Assembly: GCA_041623895.1 (NCBI GenBank)
Contig: JBFJVZ010000035.1
Span: forward strand, 1-28,803
Direction: 5' to 3'
Origin: JBFJVZ01 sp041623895
Lineage (GTDB): Bacteria > Planctomycetota > Planctomycetia > Pirellulales > Pirellulaceae
Length of the DNA: 28,803 nucleotides
Shown here: in pieces, positions 16,608-23,703 of the stretch
How positions within the stretch are numbered: position 1 is the stretch's first letter
How the letters are laid out: the number at the start of each line of letters is the position of its first letter
Notes under the pieces: model-generated
Database searches by the model: none
What the model saw: the letters and a program-made list of their open reading frames with translations, nothing else
Told to the model about the DNA's origin: nothing
Position numbers and translations under genes: made by a program

Positions 16608-17360
16608 ATGACTGACTTGCCGCAACTGACCGACGAAGAACGGGCGACCTACCAGTGGCAGATGTGGGTGTCGGATTTTGGCGAACAGGGGCAGCGCAAA
16701 CTCAAAGCGGCCTCCGTCATGGTCTCGCGTGTTGGCGGTGTGGGCAGTGTCGTGGCATACGAATTGGCAGCCGCCGGCATCGGCAAGCTCGTTTTGGCTC
16801 ACGCCGGCAACGTTAAACACAGTGACTTGAATCGCCAACTGCTGATGACGCACGATTGGCTGGGCAAGCCGCGGATGGAATCGATCAAGCGTCGGTTGTT
16901 GGACTTGAACCCTCGGCTGCAGATCGTGGACGTTGCCGAAAATGTCAATGAGTCGAATGTGGCACGTTTGGTTGGGCAATGCGATCTGATTGTCGATTGC
17001 GCGCCGCTGTTTCCCGAGCGATTCGCCATGAACCGGCAAGCGGTATGTCAAAACAAGCCGCTGGTCGAATGCGCGATGTACGAATTGGAGGCCCACATCA
17101 CAACCGTGATTCCCGGCAAATCACCCTGTTTGCAATGCATCTTTCCGCAGGACCCGCCGACATGGACGCGGGAGTTTCCTGTATTCGGCGCCGTCTCGGG
17201 CACGGTCGCATGCATGGGGGCGATGGAAGCGATCAAAGTCATTTCGGGCATCGGTGAGCCGTTGGTTGGTCGTTTGGTCCGCATCGATCTGCGTGACATG
17301 GAGTTTCAAAACCTGAAGGTCAAAAGACGCCCAGACTGTCCGATTTGCGGAGACCACTGA
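16608..17360 (+). CDS. HesA-like E1 (ThiF/MoeB superfamily) protein with altered ATP site
   Basis: The 250-residue protein has the ThiF/MoeB fold: the N-terminal YQWQMWVSDFGEQGQRKLKA segment, a Rossmann loop, DLNRQ, GKPR and the zinc pairs CLQC and CPIC. LLMTHDWLGKPR and the Phe/Glu/Arg after the third strand match cyanobacterial HesA more than MoeB. E1 enzymes of this type adenylate the C-terminal glycine of a MoaD/ThiS-like carrier. Here the first Gly of the GxGGxG loop is Arg (SRVGGVG), the ribose-binding Asp region reads AHAGN, and the catalytic TDNF Asp is replaced (CAPLF). Activity is therefore uncertain, and it may be a structural or pseudo-E1. The ATG at 16608 aligns with the family N-terminus; an upstream frame extension is not supported. 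Its TGA overlaps the next start (TGATG), implying translational coupling. Confidence 0.88.
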   Translation: MTDLPQLTDEERATYQWQMWVSDFGEQGQRKLKAASVMVSRVGGVGSVVAYELAAAGIGKLVLAHAGNVKHSDLNRQLLMTHDWLGKPRMESIKRRLLDLNPRLQIVDVAENVNESNVARLVGQCDLIVDCAPLFPERFAMNRQAVCQNKPLVECAMYELEAHITTVIPGKSPCLQCIFPQDPPTWTREFPVFGAVSGTVACMGAMEAIKVISGIGEPLVGRLVRIDLRDMEFQNLKVKRRPDCPICGDH

Positions 17361-18334
17361 TGAGAAACTTGGCCGTCATCTTGTTCGCCCTGATCTGCTG
17401 CCGAACCACGGCCGGGCAAGACTCGATTGCCAAGGAGATGATGGACCGACAGCTAAAGTCGATCAATGAAACGCCTGCCGATGTCCCGGTGATCCTGCGA
17501 CTGGATCAGCAAATGGAAGAACTTCTCACGCGAGCAAACAAACTGCCGGAGGCGGACCGAGTCAAGTTCGTTGCCGACGGTCTTTCGCCTCAGCATCAGT
17601 TGTACGCGAAATTCGGGATGCCCGATTTAAACGAGTTCGCAAAGTACTTGTTGGGGAAAGCTCGATATCCCAAAGTCAATTTGCATCGCGACGCATTTGC
17701 CGGTCGAGATCTATCTGCGGAGATTCGGGCAGCTTACAAAAGATGTTGTGATCTTTACGGTAAACCGCTTTCCAAAGCCCCGCTGTACAAACTGGCATTC
17801 GGTTACCAATTAACTACGAACGCTCAGACGGAGGGGATCGACAGGCGGCTGGGGCGTCACATTGTCGTTTTGAATCGTTCGGCCTTGGCAGGCGGTCGAT
17901 CGTGGCAGGCGGCCATCATTCATGAAAGCTGGCACTGTTTTCAAATCGATAAAGGGAAAACACTGCTTGAGAACGCGATGTTCGAGGGTGTGGTCACTCA
18001 CTTGACGCAGGTCGTCGATCCGACCTTGGAGGATCACGAAGTGATGCTTTGGTCAAAGGCAGAATGGGATGCGGCGACCGCGCGTCGCGATGCCATCATC
18101 CGGGCATTTGCCAAAGACCGCGACTCGACCGATCCCCAGGTCAAGAACCGCTACATGATTCTCGGCCAGAAGCTCACCTCAGTTCCGGGCGCGCCGAGTC
18201 GCTGCGGTTATTATGTAGCGTTGTTGGCCGTGCGCGGCTGGCAGAAAGCACATCCGGATCTGGGCGCGGCCGAGTTGCTGGCGACAAACCCCGATGACCT
18301 CTGGCGCACTTTACCGATGGAGACAAAACCATGA
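17360..18334 (+). CDS. Exported HExxH metallopeptidase-like protein, function unknown
   Basis: The start is fixed by the TGATG overlap with the preceding stop. The 324-residue product begins with a signal peptide (MRNLAVILFALICCRTTAG). At residues 188-192 is HESWH, preceded by a hydrophobic AAII strand as in zincin peptidases. Glu204 or Glu209 (ENAMFEGVVTH) could be the third zinc ligand of a gluzincin-type site. The arrangement recalls DUF2268-like putative Zn peptidases, but I cannot name the family. It is not a JAMM/Mec+ protease, because no HxHP...D motif is present. Its last four bases overlap the start of the CysO-like gene (ATGA), so it is embedded in the sulfur-carrier operon. A predicted exported protein inside a cytoplasmic thiolation operon is unusual. 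Confidence 0.75.
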   Translation: MRNLAVILFALICCRTTAGQDSIAKEMMDRQLKSINETPADVPVILRLDQQMEELLTRANKLPEADRVKFVADGLSPQHQLYAKFGMPDLNEFAKYLLGKARYPKVNLHRDAFAGRDLSAEIRAAYKRCCDLYGKPLSKAPLYKLAFGYQLTTNAQTEGIDRRLGRHIVVLNRSALAGGRSWQAAIIHESWHCFQIDKGKTLLENAMFEGVVTHLTQVVDPTLEDHEVMLWSKAEWDAATARRDAIIRAFAKDRDSTDPQVKNRYMILGQKLTSVPGAPSRCGYYVALLAVRGWQKAHPDLGAAELLATNPDDLWRTLPMETKP

Positions 18335-18603
18335 CCAAAGTCATGATTCCAACTTCGCTCAGACCGCATGTGGACGGACAACGCTTCGTCCAGATTGACG
18401 GTCAAGATGTCGGCACCATTCTAACGGAGTTGGCCAAACAGTATCCAAATCTGAAGAGCCATCTGTATGATGATAATGGCCAGCTCGTTTCATTTATCAA
18501 TGTTTTTGTCGGCGACGAGAACATTCGTGATCGCGATGGTGTGCAGACGAACTTGAATGACAGCGATGAAATCCTGTTGGTGCCAGCGATGGCTGGAGGC
18601 TAA
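18331..18603 (+). CDS. cysO: CysO/MoaD-like sulfur carrier protein (ubiquitin fold)
   Basis: This 90-residue protein ends in PAMAGG, the Gly-Gly tail that is adenylated and converted to a thiocarboxylate. The N-terminal VMIPTSLRPHVDGQ and the region FINVFVGDENIRDRDGVQT resemble mycobacterial CysO (IPTxLRPH..GQ, FVNIYVNDEDVR, ILPAVAGG) more than MoaD or ThiS. In that pathway the thiocarboxylate gives sulfur to O-phosphoserine via CysM to make cysteine. Related carriers serve other thiolations. GGAG sits eight bases before the ATG, and the start overlaps the end of the peptidase-like gene by four bases. The MoeZ gene that should activate it starts 50 bases downstream. No cysM or mec is present in the window, so the acceptor is open. 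Confidence 0.88.
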   Translation: MTKVMIPTSLRPHVDGQRFVQIDGQDVGTILTELAKQYPNLKSHLYDDNGQLVSFINVFVGDENIRDRDGVQTNLNDSDEILLVPAMAGG

Positions 18604-18653
18604 AGTCGTCGCACGCTCCGCGGGCGAACCGTTTACACTCGTTTCCAAGCTCC

Positions 18654-19808
18654 ATGCCTGACGATTTAACAAAACAAGAAATCGAACGCTATGCCCGGCA
18701 CCTTTCGCTACCGGAGGTCGGCAGGGCAGGGCAGTTGAAGCTGAAAGCTGCTTCGATCCTGCTAGTTGGTGCCGGCGGACTCGGTTCACCGCTGGCGACG
18801 TATCTGGCCGCTGCCGGCGTCGGTCGTTTGGGCATCGTCGACTTTGACGACGTTGACTTCTCGAATCTGCAGCGGCAAACAATCCATGGCAGCGACGATG
18901 TTGGTCGCCCCAAAGTGGTTTCCGCAGCCGAGACGATCAACTCCATCAATCCGAATGTCCACGTCGACCAATACAACCAGCCGCTGACCAGTGCCAACGC
19001 CATGCGGATCGCAGAGCCCTATGATTTGATCATCGACGGTACTGATAATTTTCCCACGCGGTATTTGGTCAACGACGTTTGCGTGATGCAAAGCAAACCG
19101 AATTGTTACGGATCGATCTTTCGCTTCGAAGGCCAGGCGTCCGTGTTTGGGTATCAAGCTGGGCCCTGTTATCGCTGTCTTTACCCGCAGCCGCCTGCAC
19201 CCGGTGTTGTGCCCAGTTGTGCCGAAGGCGGCGTGCTGGGAGTGCTGCCCGGAATCATCGGAACGATTCAAGCCATCGAAGCGATCAAGATTATCCTCGG
19301 CCAAGGTGAAACTTTGTCCGGACGTCTGCTGTTGTTCGATGCACTCGATATGACGTTTCGCGAAATGAAAGTCCGCCGTGACCCCAATTGTCCTGTCTGC
19401 GGTCAAGATCCCACGATCACCGAGTTGATTGACTACCAGGATTTCTGCGGCCTGCCGGCAGCGGGCAGCGAAGCGGCCAAGGTCGAGCCGCAAAGCCCCT
19501 GGGATATTTCACCGCTGGAGGCGAAACAGCGGCTGGAATCAAGCGAGGTGCGTTTGCTGGATGTACGGGAGCCGCACGAGTATGAAATCTGCAATCTGGA
19601 CGGACAGTTGATTCCGCTTGGGGAACTCGCCCATCGTCTGGGCGAATTGAATCCATCCGATCAAATGATCGTGCACTGCAAGAAAGGCGGCCGTAGTGCC
19701 AAGGCCGTCCAGTTACTGCGCGACAACGGCTTCTCGAAAGTTTTCAACCTGCGGGGCGGCATCACAGCTTGGTCCGAACAAGTCGACCCGACCGTACCAA
19801 AGTACTGA
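18654..19808 (+). CDS. moeZ: MoeZ-type sulfur carrier adenylyltransferase/sulfurtransferase (E1-rhodanese fusion)
   Basis: The 384-residue cytoplasmic enzyme joins an intact MoeB/ThiF domain (about 1-265) to a C-terminal rhodanese domain (about 280-384). The E1 part keeps GAGGLG (39-44), the Asp-rich DFDDVDFSNLQRQ, GRPK, TDNF, the conserved Cys of PSCAEGG (about 189) and the zinc pairs CYRC and CPVC. The rhodanese loop HCKKGGRS carries the persulfide Cys342. Such fusions adenylate the C-terminal glycine of a carrier and then transfer sulfur to give the thiocarboxylate. The neighbouring CysO-like protein is the obvious substrate. Unlike the HesA-like protein two genes upstream, all catalytic residues are present, so this is the working E1 of the cluster. 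Confidence 0.95.
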   Translation: MPDDLTKQEIERYARHLSLPEVGRAGQLKLKAASILLVGAGGLGSPLATYLAAAGVGRLGIVDFDDVDFSNLQRQTIHGSDDVGRPKVVSAAETINSINPNVHVDQYNQPLTSANAMRIAEPYDLIIDGTDNFPTRYLVNDVCVMQSKPNCYGSIFRFEGQASVFGYQAGPCYRCLYPQPPAPGVVPSCAEGGVLGVLPGIIGTIQAIEAIKIILGQGETLSGRLLLFDALDMTFREMKVRRDPNCPVCGQDPTITELIDYQDFCGLPAAGSEAAKVEPQSPWDISPLEAKQRLESSEVRLLDVREPHEYEICNLDGQLIPLGELAHRLGELNPSDQMIVHCKKGGRSAKAVQLLRDNGFSKVFNLRGGITAWSEQVDPTVPKY

Positions 19809-19939
19809 TGCTCGCAGCGGTCGCCTCAGCGAACTCGCTTGCCCTGATTGTCCTTAGCTGGAAAACAGATCAGCGGAATTCAGATCGGCCGTCTGCACAG
19901 AACCATAGCGGAGATGAAATTGCTTAACGACGTCCAGGC

Positions 19940-19944
19940 GGGAG
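19940..19944 (+). promoter_or_regulatory. Ribosome binding site that decides the DUF4910 start
   Basis: GGGAG is followed by the five-base spacer AATGT and the ATG at 19950. The in-frame ATG at 19914 has GGAG directly abutting it (no spacer), and the TTG at 19848 has no site, so 19950 is preferred. Confidence 0.5.
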
Positions 19945-19949
19945 AATGT

Positions 19950-21215
19950 ATGTATGATTTCGTCCGCGAACTATTCCCGATTTGCCGCAGTATTACCGGC
20001 GACGGTGTTCGTCGAACGTTGGCCATCATCAAAAGAGAAATTCCAGACCTGCACGTCGATGAAGTAGCCTCGGGCACCCAAGCCTTCGATTGGACCGTTC
20101 CCAACGAGTGGAGTATCAGGGGCGGATACATCGAGGATTCCGCGGGCCATCGGATCGTCGATTTTGCTGACAACAATCTTCACATCGTCGGTTACTCCAC
20201 ACCGATCGATGCGACGATGGAATTGAATGAACTCCAGCGGCACCTTCATTCGTTACCCGATCAGCCCGACGCAATCCCTTATGTGACTTCGTACTACAAA
20301 CCTCGCTGGGGATTCTGTCTGGCTGACAGGCAACGGAAAAGTTTAAAGCCGGGGAAGTATCGGGTCGTGATCGACAGTACGCTGCAGGCAGGTCATTTGT
20401 CGTATGCAGATTATGTATTGCCCGGTGAAAGCCGCGATGAGGTTCTGATTTCAACATACGTATGCCACCCCTCGATGGCCAATAACGAATTATCGGGGCC
20501 AGCGGTTGCGGTCTGGTTGGCAAAGTCGTTGATGTCGTTGACCACGCGCCGCCTGACCTATCGATTTGTCTTTGTTCCCGAAACGATTGGTTCGATCGTG
20601 TACTTGAGCCGCCATTTGGAGTATCTCCAACAGCATGTGATCGCGGGTTTTGTGATCACCTGCGTGGGTGATGATCGTGGTTATTCCTTGATGCCCAGTC
20701 GCGAAGGCACGACGCTTGCGGATCGGGTCGCGGAGCACGTGTTACAACATCACGTTGACAATTTCACGAAATACAGTTTTCTCCAACGGGGAAGTGATGA
20801 ACGCCAGTACTGTAGCGTCGGCGTGGATTTGCCTGTTACCTCCATCATGAGGTCAAAGTATGCTGCTTACGACGAATACCACACGTCGCTGGACAACATG
20901 GACTTGATATCGCCCCAAGGGCTCAGCGGTGCCTACCGTCTTTACTCTCTTTGCCTGCGTATCCTGGAGGCGAATCGCTGCTACCGTACGTCCGGTCCCT
21001 GTGAGCCGCAACTCGGTCGACGAGGCCTATATCCGACCTTGTCGACTAAGGATTCGGCAGCCCAGGTGCGGAGCATGATGAATTTTCTGGCCTACGCCGA
21101 TGGCCAACGCGATCTGTTAGCCATCGCTGAAATCATTGGCGTCCCCGCTGTCGAATTGATTCCCTTGGCGGAACAGCTCCTGCAAGCTGATGTGTTGGTG
21201 GCGGTGTCACGCTGA
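19950..21215 (+). CDS. DUF4910 family aminopeptidase-like protein (M28-like zinc fold)
   Basis: The product is 421 residues from the favoured ATG, whose N-terminus (MYDFVRELFPICRSITGDGVRRTL) coincides with the start of the DUF4910 family signature. Likely zinc ligands are His in VCHPSMANNELSG, an acidic residue in the same motif, Glu in PETIGSIVYL, and the Asp/His of DEYHTSLDN near the end of the catalytic domain. The C-terminal part (from about residue 355) looks like a winged-helix tail. The family has an M28 peptidase-like domain, and members are often found in surface polysaccharide or modified-metabolite clusters; substrates are largely unknown. It is 141 bases after moeZ and 26 bases before the AAC(3)-fold gene, so it is probably co-transcribed with the latter. 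A longer N-terminus from 19914 is possible. Confidence 0.88.
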   Translation: MYDFVRELFPICRSITGDGVRRTLAIIKREIPDLHVDEVASGTQAFDWTVPNEWSIRGGYIEDSAGHRIVDFADNNLHIVGYSTPIDATMELNELQRHLHSLPDQPDAIPYVTSYYKPRWGFCLADRQRKSLKPGKYRVVIDSTLQAGHLSYADYVLPGESRDEVLISTYVCHPSMANNELSGPAVAVWLAKSLMSLTTRRLTYRFVFVPETIGSIVYLSRHLEYLQQHVIAGFVITCVGDDRGYSLMPSREGTTLADRVAEHVLQHHVDNFTKYSFLQRGSDERQYCSVGVDLPVTSIMRSKYAAYDEYHTSLDNMDLISPQGLSGAYRLYSLCLRILEANRCYRTSGPCEPQLGRRGLYPTLSTKDSAAQVRSMMNFLAYADGQRDLLAIAEIIGVPAVELIPLAEQLLQADVLVAVSR

Positions 21216-21241
21216 TAAATCCGGAACGAAGGTGGTGATCG

Positions 21242-22072
21242 ATGAAAGATAAAGAAGATGCGATCGAAGCAGCGGTTGCCGAACTCGCGGATCGCTGGCG
21301 GTCTTCGGGACTCGGTGATGGTGATCTGGTCTTGCTGCATAGTGATATCACCGGAGTCGTACGCGAGTTTCGTACTCGTAAGGTTCGTCTTCGGTCAGCT
21401 GACATTCTGGAGTCGTTTCTGCGTTGCCTGGGAGCAAACGGAACATTGTTATTGCCGCTGTTTAATTTTGGTTTTGCCGAGGGTCAGCCGTTTGACATGC
21501 GTTCGACCACATCGCGAATGGGCGCTTTGACCGAAGCGGGTAGGGCTCATAGCGGAGCCGTCCGTACCGGCCATCCGATATACTCGTTTGCCGCGATCGG
21601 CAAACTGGCGGAAGAGTTCAGGGGAGTTACCAACGACAGTGGATACGATAAAGATTCTCCCTTTGGAATACTTCATCGACACGGCGGCAAGATAGCGGTT
21701 TTGGATTTGCCGTCCGATCAAAGCATGACCTTCATTCATTATGTCGAACAGTGCGAGCAGGTTCCGTACCGATTTCATAAGCGATTTGAAGGCAATTACA
21801 CGGACGAGGACGGGAACACGTCGCTGCGGACTTTTGGCTTATTTGTGAGGCGTTTGGATCAAGGTGTTGTCACGGATACTGAGCGGATGGATCAACTGCT
21901 GTGGGACAGCGGAATTTGGCAGGGAGACCGGCCGCGTCAACAGACTCGCCTGCGAACGGGGTTGGCAACTGAAATTTATGACGCGATCACAGGCGTCATT
22001 CGCAGCGGTAATGCGTTGGGTATGCTTTACCGAATTGAGAAACCTGAGGCCACGGAAAATGGAGAGCAATAG
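21242..22072 (+). CDS. AAC(3)-family N-acetyltransferase
   Basis: The 276-residue protein shows the antibiotic N-acetyltransferase (PF02522) pattern: DLVLLHSDITGVV near the N-terminus, an LLLPLFNF strand, TSRMGALTEAGRAHSGAVRT, HPIYSFAAIG, DSPFGILHRHGGKIAVL and MTFIHYVEQ. The family uses acetyl-CoA to acetylate amino groups. Some members act on aminoglycosides, while others modify amino sugars or peptide-like metabolites. Given the DUF4910 gene 26 bases upstream and the L-fuconate dehydratase 36 bases downstream, a biosynthetic or sugar-modifying role is more likely than drug resistance, but this is inference. GGTGGTG lies about six bases before the ATG. Confidence 0.88.
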   Translation: MKDKEDAIEAAVAELADRWRSSGLGDGDLVLLHSDITGVVREFRTRKVRLRSADILESFLRCLGANGTLLLPLFNFGFAEGQPFDMRSTTSRMGALTEAGRAHSGAVRTGHPIYSFAAIGKLAEEFRGVTNDSGYDKDSPFGILHRHGGKIAVLDLPSDQSMTFIHYVEQCEQVPYRFHKRFEGNYTDEDGNTSLRTFGLFVRRLDQGVVTDTERMDQLLWDSGIWQGDRPRQQTRLRTGLATEIYDAITGVIRSGNALGMLYRIEKPEATENGEQ

Positions 22073-22108
22073 TCAACACGTATCGCCGCGTTTTGATGCC
22101 AACCACCG

Positions 22109-23416
22109 ATGACGACCATCACTAAGCTTGACGTTCGTGACATCCGTTTTCCCACGTCGGATGAACTTCACGGCTCCGATGCCATTCACGTCGATCCTGA
22201 TTACTCCTGCGCCTACGTTACCTTGACCACAGACGTTGACGGTTTGCAAGGAGACGGCATCACGTTCACGCTCGGCCGCGGGACCGAATTGTGCGTGGCC
22301 GTGATCAACACGCTGCAGAAATTTGTTGTCGGTAAGACGCTTGAGTCGATCACCGCTGACTTTGCCGGTTTTTGGCATTCGGCCTGCAACGAAAGTCAAC
22401 TTCGCTGGCTTGGCCCCGAACGCGGGCTGGTTCACATGTCGTTCGCAGCCGTTGTCAATGCCTTATGGGATCTGTACGCCAAACAACAGGGCAAACCGGT
22501 TTGGAAACTGTTGGCCGATATGCAGCCCGAGCAGCTGGTCAGCTGTGTGGACTTCCATCACATCACCGATGCGCTCACGCCTGAGGAAGCGGTCGAGTTA
22601 TTGAAAGCGAATGAAGCAACCAAGGCACACCGTGAGCAGGAGCTCTTGGAGATTGGTTTGCCGGCTTATACATCCAGCGCCGGCTGGATGGGCTACGCCG
22701 ATGATCATCGCCGAGAGTTATGCCGGAAGTATCTGCATGATGGTTTCCAATGGTTCAAGATGAAAGTGGGCGCGGACTTGGCTGACGACATTCACCGCGC
22801 CACAATCATCCGCGCAGAAATCGGCGACGATTGCCACTTGATGATGGATGCCAATCAGGTTTGGGATGCGGACCAGGCAATCGAGCAAATGCGGTCCTTG
22901 TCGCGGTTCAACCCGGTCTGGATCGAAGAGCCGACATCGCCCGATGACGTGCTGGCACACGCCAAAATATCCAAGGCGATCAGTCCTGTTGGTGTGGCCA
23001 CCGGCGAAGCGATCTCCAATCGGATCATGTTCAAACAATTCCTGCAGGCCGGTGCGATGCAGTTTTGTCAAATCGATTCATGCCGAGTCGGCGGCGTCAA
23101 CGAGTTGATTGCGATCATGTTGCTGGCAGCCAAATTCAAGGTGCCGGTTTGTCCGCACGCCGGCGGTGTCGGGCTTTGTAACTACATTCAGCACCTCTCC
23201 GCTTTCAATTACATTGCCATCGCACCGACGCTGGAAAACGTGGTCCTGGAGTATTCCGATCATCTGCACGAGCACTTCGTTGATCGCCTGCGCCTTGAAA
23301 ACGCCCGATATCGATTGCCGACGAAACCCGGTTACAGCATCACGATGAAGCCGTCATCGCTGGATGCCTACGAGTTCCCCGGCGGAGCCGTTTGGAAGGA
23401 TCGGGTGGAAGAATAG
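22109..23416 (+). CDS. fucD: L-fuconate dehydratase (enolase superfamily)
   Basis: It converts L-fuconate to 2-keto-3-deoxy-L-fuconate in the oxidative L-fucose pathway, in the cytoplasm. The 435-residue length and the sequence from DVRDIRFPTSDELHGSDA through WLGPERGLVHM to the YEFPGGAVW tail match the FucD subgroup. Catalytic residues are visible: the KMK pair (Lys217 and Lys219), magnesium ligands Asp247 (MMDANQ), Glu273 (WIEEP) and Glu300 (ATGEAIS), and His350 (CPHAGGVGL). It is the last gene of the same-strand run starting at the HesA-like gene. L-fucose is common in sulfated algal polysaccharides, which fits the sulfatase in this window. No fucose dehydrogenase, lactonase or aldolase gene is nearby. 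A short FloA-like frame overlaps its 3' end. Confidence 0.95.
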   Translation: MTTITKLDVRDIRFPTSDELHGSDAIHVDPDYSCAYVTLTTDVDGLQGDGITFTLGRGTELCVAVINTLQKFVVGKTLESITADFAGFWHSACNESQLRWLGPERGLVHMSFAAVVNALWDLYAKQQGKPVWKLLADMQPEQLVSCVDFHHITDALTPEEAVELLKANEATKAHREQELLEIGLPAYTSSAGWMGYADDHRRELCRKYLHDGFQWFKMKVGADLADDIHRATIIRAEIGDDCHLMMDANQVWDADQAIEQMRSLSRFNPVWIEEPTSPDDVLAHAKISKAISPVGVATGEAISNRIMFKQFLQAGAMQFCQIDSCRVGGVNELIAIMLLAAKFKVPVCPHAGGVGLCNYIQHLSAFNYIAIAPTLENVVLEYSDHLHEHFVDRLRLENARYRLPTKPGYSITMKPSSLDAYEFPGGAVWKDRVEE

Positions 23417-23610
23417 GCATACAAGTCCTTCGCGGCGGCCTGGACATCCCCGTTGCCAAACTCGAATCGGCTTTTCTTGCTGGTGCAAACGTTCAGCGTG
23501 TTGTGTTGGCCGCGGTGACGCAAACAAACCGCGGCGAAGAGATCGATTTCGATGCGTTGGTGGCAGCCGAATTGGAAGGCCGATGGGACCAGGAATTGGG
23601 ACGTTTTTAG
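23392..23610 (+). CDS. Short FloA-like (SPFH C-terminal part) frame, possible gene remnant
   Basis: A 72-codon frame overlaps the end of fucD by 25 bases. Residues from about 17 on (LDIPVAKLESAFLAGANVQR and on through VVLAAV, then EIDFDALVAAELEGR) resemble the region of FloA/UPF0365 proteins that reads like LEAHYLAGGNV..VV.AL...DLDFDRAAAIDLAGR. The membrane anchor and SPFH domain are absent. The only start is a TTG at 23392 with GGAG four to five bases upstream; no ATG or GTG is available before the conserved part. It could be a small stand-alone protein translated by coupling to fucD, or the fossil of a longer gene. The similarity is recalled by eye, not computed. Confidence 0.4.
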   Translation: MEGSGGRIGIQVLRGGLDIPVAKLESAFLAGANVQRVVLAAVTQTNRGEEIDFDALVAAELEGRWDQELGRF

Positions 23611-23668
23611 CCCTTCCCAAAGCCATTTGCCGCCGGCGATATTCTATGAATCGCCAGGAGCTGTTGGC

Positions 23669-23674
23669 TACAAT
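23669..23674 (+). promoter_or_regulatory. Candidate -10 element for the DUF1592/DUF1552 pair
   Basis: TACAAT differs by one base from TATAAT and lies 29 bases before the GTG start at 23704. No good -35 hexamer is seen at the expected distance, so this is only a suggestion. Confidence 0.25.
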
Positions 23675-23692
23675 GGCGATTCCATTTGCAAC

Positions 23693-23696
23693 AGGA
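23693..23696 (+). promoter_or_regulatory. Ribosome binding site supporting a GTG start
   Basis: AGGA with the seven-base spacer ATCAACG precedes GTG at 23704. This start gives a clean signal peptide, unlike the TTG at 23686. Confidence 0.5.
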
Positions 23697-23703
23697 ATCA
23701 ACG

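Noticed and set aside
17360..18334. Reading the peptidase-like gene as a Mec+/JAMM protease of a CysO pathway
   Set aside because: The motif is HESWH, with no HxHP...D JAMM signature, and the protein has a signal peptide.
19848..19949. Longer N-terminus for the DUF4910 protein from a TTG at 19848 or ATG at 19914
   Set aside because: Neither has a well-spaced ribosome site, and the family signature starts at the ATG at 19950; 19914 remains possible but less likely.
21242..22072. Calling the AAC(3)-family gene an aminoglycoside resistance gene
   Set aside because: The fold family is broad and the neighbourhood is metabolic; nothing in the sequence shows drug specificity.
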